DNA of 23,934 nt. It comes from a virus. Below, piece after piece: positions 19,987 through 23,934 of the stretch; the stretch's first letter is position 1, and every line of letters starts with the position of its first letter. Location: the IMG/VR virus record IMGVR_UViG_3300027747_000535, positions 1 to 23,934 of that record. One strand, written 5' to 3'. A program made the translations under genes and the position numbers. The notes beneath the pieces are model-generated. The model was given only the letters and a program-made list of their open reading frames with translations. It did no database searches and was not told the DNA's origin.

Positions 19987-21669
19987 ATGAGCCAAGACAA
20001 TCTCACTAACAAACAATCTGACTATGCTGTGTTCTTGCCAGCATTGTCAGGTTTTTTTGGAACCTACATAGGCAAACAGCGTGGCGGACAGTATGTCGAG
20101 CAAGCTCGCATGCCAAAGAATATCCAAGATATGGAAATGCTCAACTGGCTTAATGCTCAGAAAGGTCTATTCACATATAAATGGAGTTTGTATTCCGCAG
20201 GCCATGCAAACCTAGATCTTAGTAAGCAAGATTGGAACGAAGACATGATTCGTAATCGAGATCGTGCTAATACTTTTGTCTTAGGCGACTCGGGTGGATT
20301 CCAGATTGGTAAAGGTGTGTGGGAAGGTGAGTGGCGTGACCCTAATGGAGCGGAAGTAAAAACTAAAATGGCCGAAGCTATCGCCAAGGGTATCGAACAT
20401 GTTCCATCGTTGAAACCAGATGGTACACCTAAGCATGACAAAAACGGTAATACAAAATATACTAAAATTGATCATGTAAAAGAATATCAAGCTAAGTTAG
20501 ATGCGGCGCAGAAAAAGCGTGAAGCAGTATTAAAGTGGATGGATGGTATCATGGATTATGGCATGGTACTCGATATTCCAGCTTGGGTCGAACGCAGTCC
20601 TGTTGGTCGTAAAGCTACTGGTATCGAAAGCTATCAACAAGCTGTAGAAGCTACAAAATATAATAACGAATACTTTATTGCCAATCGTAATGGTAACTGT
20701 AAGTTCTTAAATGTATTACAAGGCGAGAATCACGCACAAGCGGAAGATTGGTATCAGCAGATGAAACATTTCTGTGATCCAACAAAATATGGTAATAAAG
20801 CATTTAATGGTTGGGCCATGGGCGGTCAGAATATGTGTGATGTAGACTTAGTATTACGCAGACTAGTCGCATTAAAATTTGATAACTTGTTACAAGAAGG
20901 ACAGCATGATTGGATGCACTTCTTAGGTACAAGTAAATTAGAATGGGCACTATTATTAACTGACATCCAACGAGCTGTACGCAAGTATGTCAATCCAAAT
21001 TTTACTATTAGTTTTGATTGTGCTAGTCCATTCTTAGCAACTGCTAATGGACAAGTATATCATCAAGTTGATATACAGGATCGAGGTAAATGGTGTTATC
21101 GTATGAGTGCTATTGTGGACGATAAGAAATATGCCGCCGACACACGCAAATTTAGTACTGCTGTATTACAAGATAAATTAATACATCACTTTGATGATAG
21201 TCCTGTTAGTGATAATTTAGAAATTAAAGACATTTGTTATTATGCGCCTGGTATGCTTAACAAGATTGGCAAGGAAGGTAAAACTAGTTGGGATTCATTT
21301 TCTTACGCATTGCTCATGGCACATAATGTCTGGTTACACTTAGAATCTGTACAAAGAGCTAATCGTGAATACGATGCTGGCAAATGTCCTAATATGTTAG
21401 TACAAGATAATTTTGATGTCATATATTTTAAAGATATAGTAGAAGCTATATTTGCGGCTCCTGATCGCGAAACAGCTATTGCTATCATTGATATGTACGA
21501 TAAATTCTGGCAAGCTATTCCTGGAACTAGAGGCTATACTGGTAAACGAACTGTTAATGCTAGTACTAACTTTAACAATCTGTTCGAAACAGTTGAAGAG
21601 GAAGAAGAACAACATCCTATTGATGACTCTGGATTCGATGAATCTAAACTAGATGCGTTGGAAGCATAA
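19987..21669 (+). CDS. dpdA: DpdA-like DNA-guanine transglycosylase (TGT family)
   Basis: A 560-residue member of the tRNA-guanine transglycosylase superfamily, of the type (DpdA) that exchanges guanine in DNA for a 7-deazaguanine. TGT landmarks appear in order: VLGDSGGFQIG (98-108, general-base Asp101), VLDIPAWVE (194-202, Asp196), NVLQGEN (242-248), WAMGGQNM (276-283), HFLGTSK (311-317) and the nucleophile region ISFDCASPF (341-349, Asp344). Residues ~107-185 carry an insertion absent from tRNA enzymes, and no clear TGT zinc-binding Cys cluster is seen. In phages this modification blocks restriction enzymes. No preQ0 synthesis gene (folE, queD, queE, queC) lies in the window, so precursor comes from elsewhere in the genome or from the host. 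It is coupled (TAATG) to two dehydrogenase-like genes. Confidence 0.85.
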   Translation: MSQDNLTNKQSDYAVFLPALSGFFGTYIGKQRGGQYVEQARMPKNIQDMEMLNWLNAQKGLFTYKWSLYSAGHANLDLSKQDWNEDMIRNRDRANTFVLGDSGGFQIGKGVWEGEWRDPNGAEVKTKMAEAIAKGIEHVPSLKPDGTPKHDKNGNTKYTKIDHVKEYQAKLDAAQKKREAVLKWMDGIMDYGMVLDIPAWVERSPVGRKATGIESYQQAVEATKYNNEYFIANRNGNCKFLNVLQGENHAQAEDWYQQMKHFCDPTKYGNKAFNGWAMGGQNMCDVDLVLRRLVALKFDNLLQEGQHDWMHFLGTSKLEWALLLTDIQRAVRKYVNPNFTISFDCASPFLATANGQVYHQVDIQDRGKWCYRMSAIVDDKKYAADTRKFSTAVLQDKLIHHFDDSPVSDNLEIKDICYYAPGMLNKIGKEGKTSWDSFSYALLMAHNVWLHLESVQRANREYDAGKCPNMLVQDNFDVIYFKDIVEAIFAAPDRETAIAIIDMYDKFWQAIPGTRGYTGKRTVNASTNFNNLFETVEEEEEQHPIDDSGFDESKLDALEA

Positions 21670-22580
21670 TGAAAAGTCTTATAATTGGAATGAGTATTGG
21701 TCAGTTATACAAACAAGTATTAACTGAACTTGAACATCATGTTGTCACTGTGGATTTAGATCCTGATAAACACGCCGATTACATGGATGTTGAAACTGCG
21801 GTAGCAGAACATACTTGTTTTGATACTGTTCATATTTGTACTCCAAATTTTACACACGAAGATATTGCCAGACAAGTAGCAGAACATAGTCGCATTGTGT
21901 TTATTGAAAAGCCAGGATTAGAATCAGCGTTAGCATGGTACAACTTAGTAACTGATTATCCCAGCACTCGTTTTATGATGGTCAAGAATAATCAATACAG
22001 AGAAAATATTGCAGTATTGACACAGTTGGCGCACAAGGCCAAAATTATTAATTTAACTTGGAATAATAATGATCGTGTACCCAATCCAGGAACATGGTTC
22101 ACTAATCGAGAATTAGCATATGGTGGAGTTAGTAGAGATTTACTACCACATTTGTTGAGCTTGTTCCAATCATTATCTGGATTCAGCTATGATCAAGCCA
22201 AACTGACTAATCAAGTAGCAGAAAAATTTTGGTCTTTGCCCGAGTTAACTCAAACGGATTACGGTCGCGTGGATCCCAATGGTGTATACGATGTAGACGA
22301 TCAAGTAGAATTAGATTACACTGATACACATGGTTGTCACTGGGTTATCGAAGCCAATTGGCGTACATTGACTGACGATGATCGTAGCATTTTAATGACA
22401 TTCGAAGATGGTAGTCATTATTATTATGAACTAGGACTTTGTCCAGAAGATGCGTATAAACGCATGATTAGTACAGCAATTGAAATGTATCACACACAGG
22501 CGTTTTGGGATCTACAATTAGAATTAGATGTATGGATTCATAAAACTATCGAAAACATTGACATTTACGAGTTAGTATGA
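21669..22580 (+). CDS. Gfo/Idh/MocA-family oxidoreductase
   Basis: A 303-residue NAD(P)-dependent oxidoreductase-like protein. The N-terminal Rossmann part has a degenerate dinucleotide loop, IIGMSIGQLY (5-14), and an acidic strand end VTVDLD (26-31). The family motif HICTPNFTHEDIA (55-67) is followed by IEKPG (79-83), where Lys of EKP is catalytic in the family. The C-terminal alpha/beta domain is short (usual length 330-380). Family members oxidise or reduce sugars, inositols and nucleotide sugars. Its ATG overlaps the dpdA stop and its own stop overlaps the next gene (ATGA), so it is made together with DpdA and the MDR enzyme. Whether it acts on a sugar or on a modification precursor is unknown. 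Confidence 0.8.
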   Translation: MKSLIIGMSIGQLYKQVLTELEHHVVTVDLDPDKHADYMDVETAVAEHTCFDTVHICTPNFTHEDIARQVAEHSRIVFIEKPGLESALAWYNLVTDYPSTRFMMVKNNQYRENIAVLTQLAHKAKIINLTWNNNDRVPNPGTWFTNRELAYGGVSRDLLPHLLSLFQSLSGFSYDQAKLTNQVAEKFWSLPELTQTDYGRVDPNGVYDVDDQVELDYTDTHGCHWVIEANWRTLTDDDRSILMTFEDGSHYYYELGLCPEDAYKRMISTAIEMYHTQAFWDLQLELDVWIHKTIENIDIYELV

Positions 22581-23467
22581 GAGTAAGATTATTATCCACT
22601 GACGGCCAAGGTTCGTTTAGTGAAAGTATGTGGATTAAACCTGGAATAGCCCAAGACGAAATTGAAGTCAAGGCAGTGATGACTGGAGTATGTCGTTCGG
22701 ACATCGATATGATGTTGGGCAATTTTGGTCCACTGCCAATACATATGAGCGGGCATGAAGGTCTGGGTCAGGTAACCGAGATTGGTTCCGAGATCAAAGA
22801 TGTGGCAGTTGGAGACTATGTTGCTACCCGCGGTGAACCAGCTTATGCAGATTACTATAATGTTAGACATGGCGAATATGTACAAGTTCCAGAAGCTCAT
22901 CCCCGTTATATTTTAGAACCTGTGGCCTGTGGAATCAATTGTGTCAATCAAGCATATAGCGAAATTGATAAACGAGCAGATGGGCGTTGTTTAATTATTG
23001 GTAGCGGATTCCTTGCGTGGGTAGTTTACAACAATCTTCAACATGAATTTGAAGACTTGGAGATTGATGTTCTGGGCCGTAGTAATTCAGAACTATTTGG
23101 TGGCGCACTTACTTACAAGCCCGAAAGCACTTATGACGTTGTAATCGATTTAGGATCAGGCACAGAAGTATTTGACCAGCCAATTCTAAATAATGAAGCC
23201 TTGATTGTGTTTGGAGTGGAGAAAACGGTTACTACAAACTTTGCTAACATACTTTGGAAATCTTGTACAATGACATTCCCAAGTCCACGTAATAGTAAAT
23301 TTATCATGTCGATGATGGAAGCCCGTTATATGATCGAAAACGGCTTACTTGATGTTGACAAATTCTGGACAAAGTGTTATAATCGTAATACAGAGTGGCA
23401 GAAAGCGTTTGCGGATGGTAAGGACCGTCCAAACGGTTACAGTAGAGGTTACATCAAGTGGGACTAA
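22577..23467 (+). CDS. Zinc-type MDR (alcohol dehydrogenase-like) protein
   Basis: A 296-residue medium-chain dehydrogenase/reductase. The GroES-like domain has the catalytic zinc residues: Cys39 in TGVCRSDID (36-44), the GHEGLG motif (59-64, His60/Glu61) and Glu114 in EPVACG. The four-Cys structural zinc lobe usual after GD-x-V is absent (residues 83-110). The Rossmann loop reads IIGSGFLAWV (140-149), lacking the final Gly of GxGxxG. It is shorter than typical MDRs (340-370), so the cofactor domain is reduced. Fusions of an MDR domain with a Gfo/Idh domain exist in polysaccharide gene clusters, so this neighbouring pair may act together on a sugar substrate. Activity is not certain given the altered loop. 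Confidence 0.78.
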   Translation: MRVRLLSTDGQGSFSESMWIKPGIAQDEIEVKAVMTGVCRSDIDMMLGNFGPLPIHMSGHEGLGQVTEIGSEIKDVAVGDYVATRGEPAYADYYNVRHGEYVQVPEAHPRYILEPVACGINCVNQAYSEIDKRADGRCLIIGSGFLAWVVYNNLQHEFEDLEIDVLGRSNSELFGGALTYKPESTYDVVIDLGSGTEVFDQPILNNEALIVFGVEKTVTTNFANILWKSCTMTFPSPRNSKFIMSMMEARYMIENGLLDVDKFWTKCYNRNTEWQKAFADGKDRPNGYSRGYIKWD

Positions 23468-23934
23468 ACACTGAAGAACGACAAGGCGTAGTTTATTTTA
23501 CAGGCTACGAAGTCGAACATACTATTTGTTATGGTATGAAAACTTTGTTTGTAGTAGGCACACCCGACTACAAAGAAATTAAAAAAATGGCAGGATTACA
23601 CAGTTGTAATCATATCTACTTTGGTACTAGTCAAAGTTTTAATCCAAAAGAAATATCACAATCAGAATATAAACCTTGGGACAATGTTATTGTCTCGGCG
23701 CTTAAAGATGATTTTTGGGTCACATTAGATTTTGACGTTAAGCACACAGAGGGTATTCACGAATCTGGTTATTGTGAATATGAAAAATTTGTGCCGATGA
23801 TCAGTGTTAAACTTCCTTACATCAAACAGTTTAACTATAATGCTACACTTAAACTTGATGATTTAACTTGGGGCAAGACTAATCCTGGTGTATGGACTCA
23901 TCAGTTACACGATTTGATGGATATAAAGACTTAT
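23458..23934 (+). CDS. Unrecognised phage protein, 3' partial
   Basis: Open from a GTG at 23458 to the window edge (159 codons). An in-frame TAG at 23443 leaves this GTG as the first possible start; it overlaps the upstream stop by 10 nt. An in-frame ATG at 23536 (MKTLFVVGTPDYKE) is the alternative, but the segment before it (GVVYFTGYEVEHTICYG) looks like real protein. The visible part alternates strands and aromatics (NHIYFGTSQSF, FWVTLDFDVKH, KLPYIKQFNYNATLKLDD). No catalytic motif is recognised. Coupling to dpdA and the two oxidoreductases suggests a shared role, but nothing more can be said. Confidence 0.7.
   Translation, partial: MGLNTEERQGVVYFTGYEVEHTICYGMKTLFVVGTPDYKEIKKMAGLHSCNHIYFGTSQSFNPKEISQSEYKPWDNVIVSALKDDFWVTLDFDVKHTEGIHESGYCEYEKFVPMISVKLPYIKQFNYNATLKLDDLTWGKTNPGVWTHQLHDLMDIKTY

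Overview
The window looks like part of the genome of a large tailed bacteriophage of the T4-like (myovirus) type, AT-rich and coding entirely on the + strand. The evidence is a T4-type family B DNA polymerase (gp43) followed by a T4-type sliding clamp (gp45), a small DsbA-like protein before them, repeated copies of a T4-late-promoter-like octamer (xCTAAATA / TATAAATA), and a dense block of overlapping late-type genes. No rRNA, tRNA, CRISPR array or insertion sequence was seen. The host cannot be named from the sequence.

Layout. 1-3778: proteostasis block with a DnaJ-like co-chaperone (5' end cut off by the window) and a ClpA-type AAA+ unfoldase driven by its own sigma70-like promoter, then an unrecognised gene overlapping it. 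3789-5957: a small probable virion protein, a NadR/NMNAT-like nucleotidyltransferase and a GT-A-type glycosyltransferase, closed by a clear rho-independent terminator (5981-6017). 6033-16019: one long late-type operon of ten genes with 1-4 base overlaps or very short gaps: a nucleotidyltransferase/metallopeptidase fusion, a gp88-like protein, a CDA/RibD-type deaminase, a Cys-rich repeat protein, a GNAT acetyltransferase, a 63-aa protein, a Dps ferritin with all four ferroxidase ligands, two acidic multi-module proteins and a 23-aa microprotein. 16020-16182: a short non-coding stretch with a foldable RNA element, a dyad, a pair of direct repeats and a near-consensus promoter. 16183-19983: replication module (DsbA-like, gp43, gp45). 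19987 to the end: dpdA (7-deazaguanine insertion into DNA), a Gfo/Idh/MocA oxidoreductase, a zinc-type MDR dehydrogenase and a cut-off gene, all overlapping.

How it may work together. Two expression styles are visible. Genes 814, 16183 and 19261 have sigma70-like promoters (each with a TATACT -10 and a 17-bp spacer) and Shine-Dalgarno sites. Genes 3789, 4185, 6033, 11447 and 19987 have a late-promoter-like element 4-7 nt before the ATG and no Shine-Dalgarno site, so their late mRNAs may be leaderless. Several proteins of the late operon begin with a short hydrophobic/acidic peptide ending in (I/L)-x-E|A/G/S/T, like the capsid-targeting sequences and gp21 protease sites of T4 internal head proteins, and the 966-aa protein is studded with such sites. 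My main hypothesis is that this operon encodes an enzyme-rich cargo packaged in the phage head, processed by the prohead protease and delivered with the DNA, and that the DNA itself carries a 7-deazaguanine made by DpdA.
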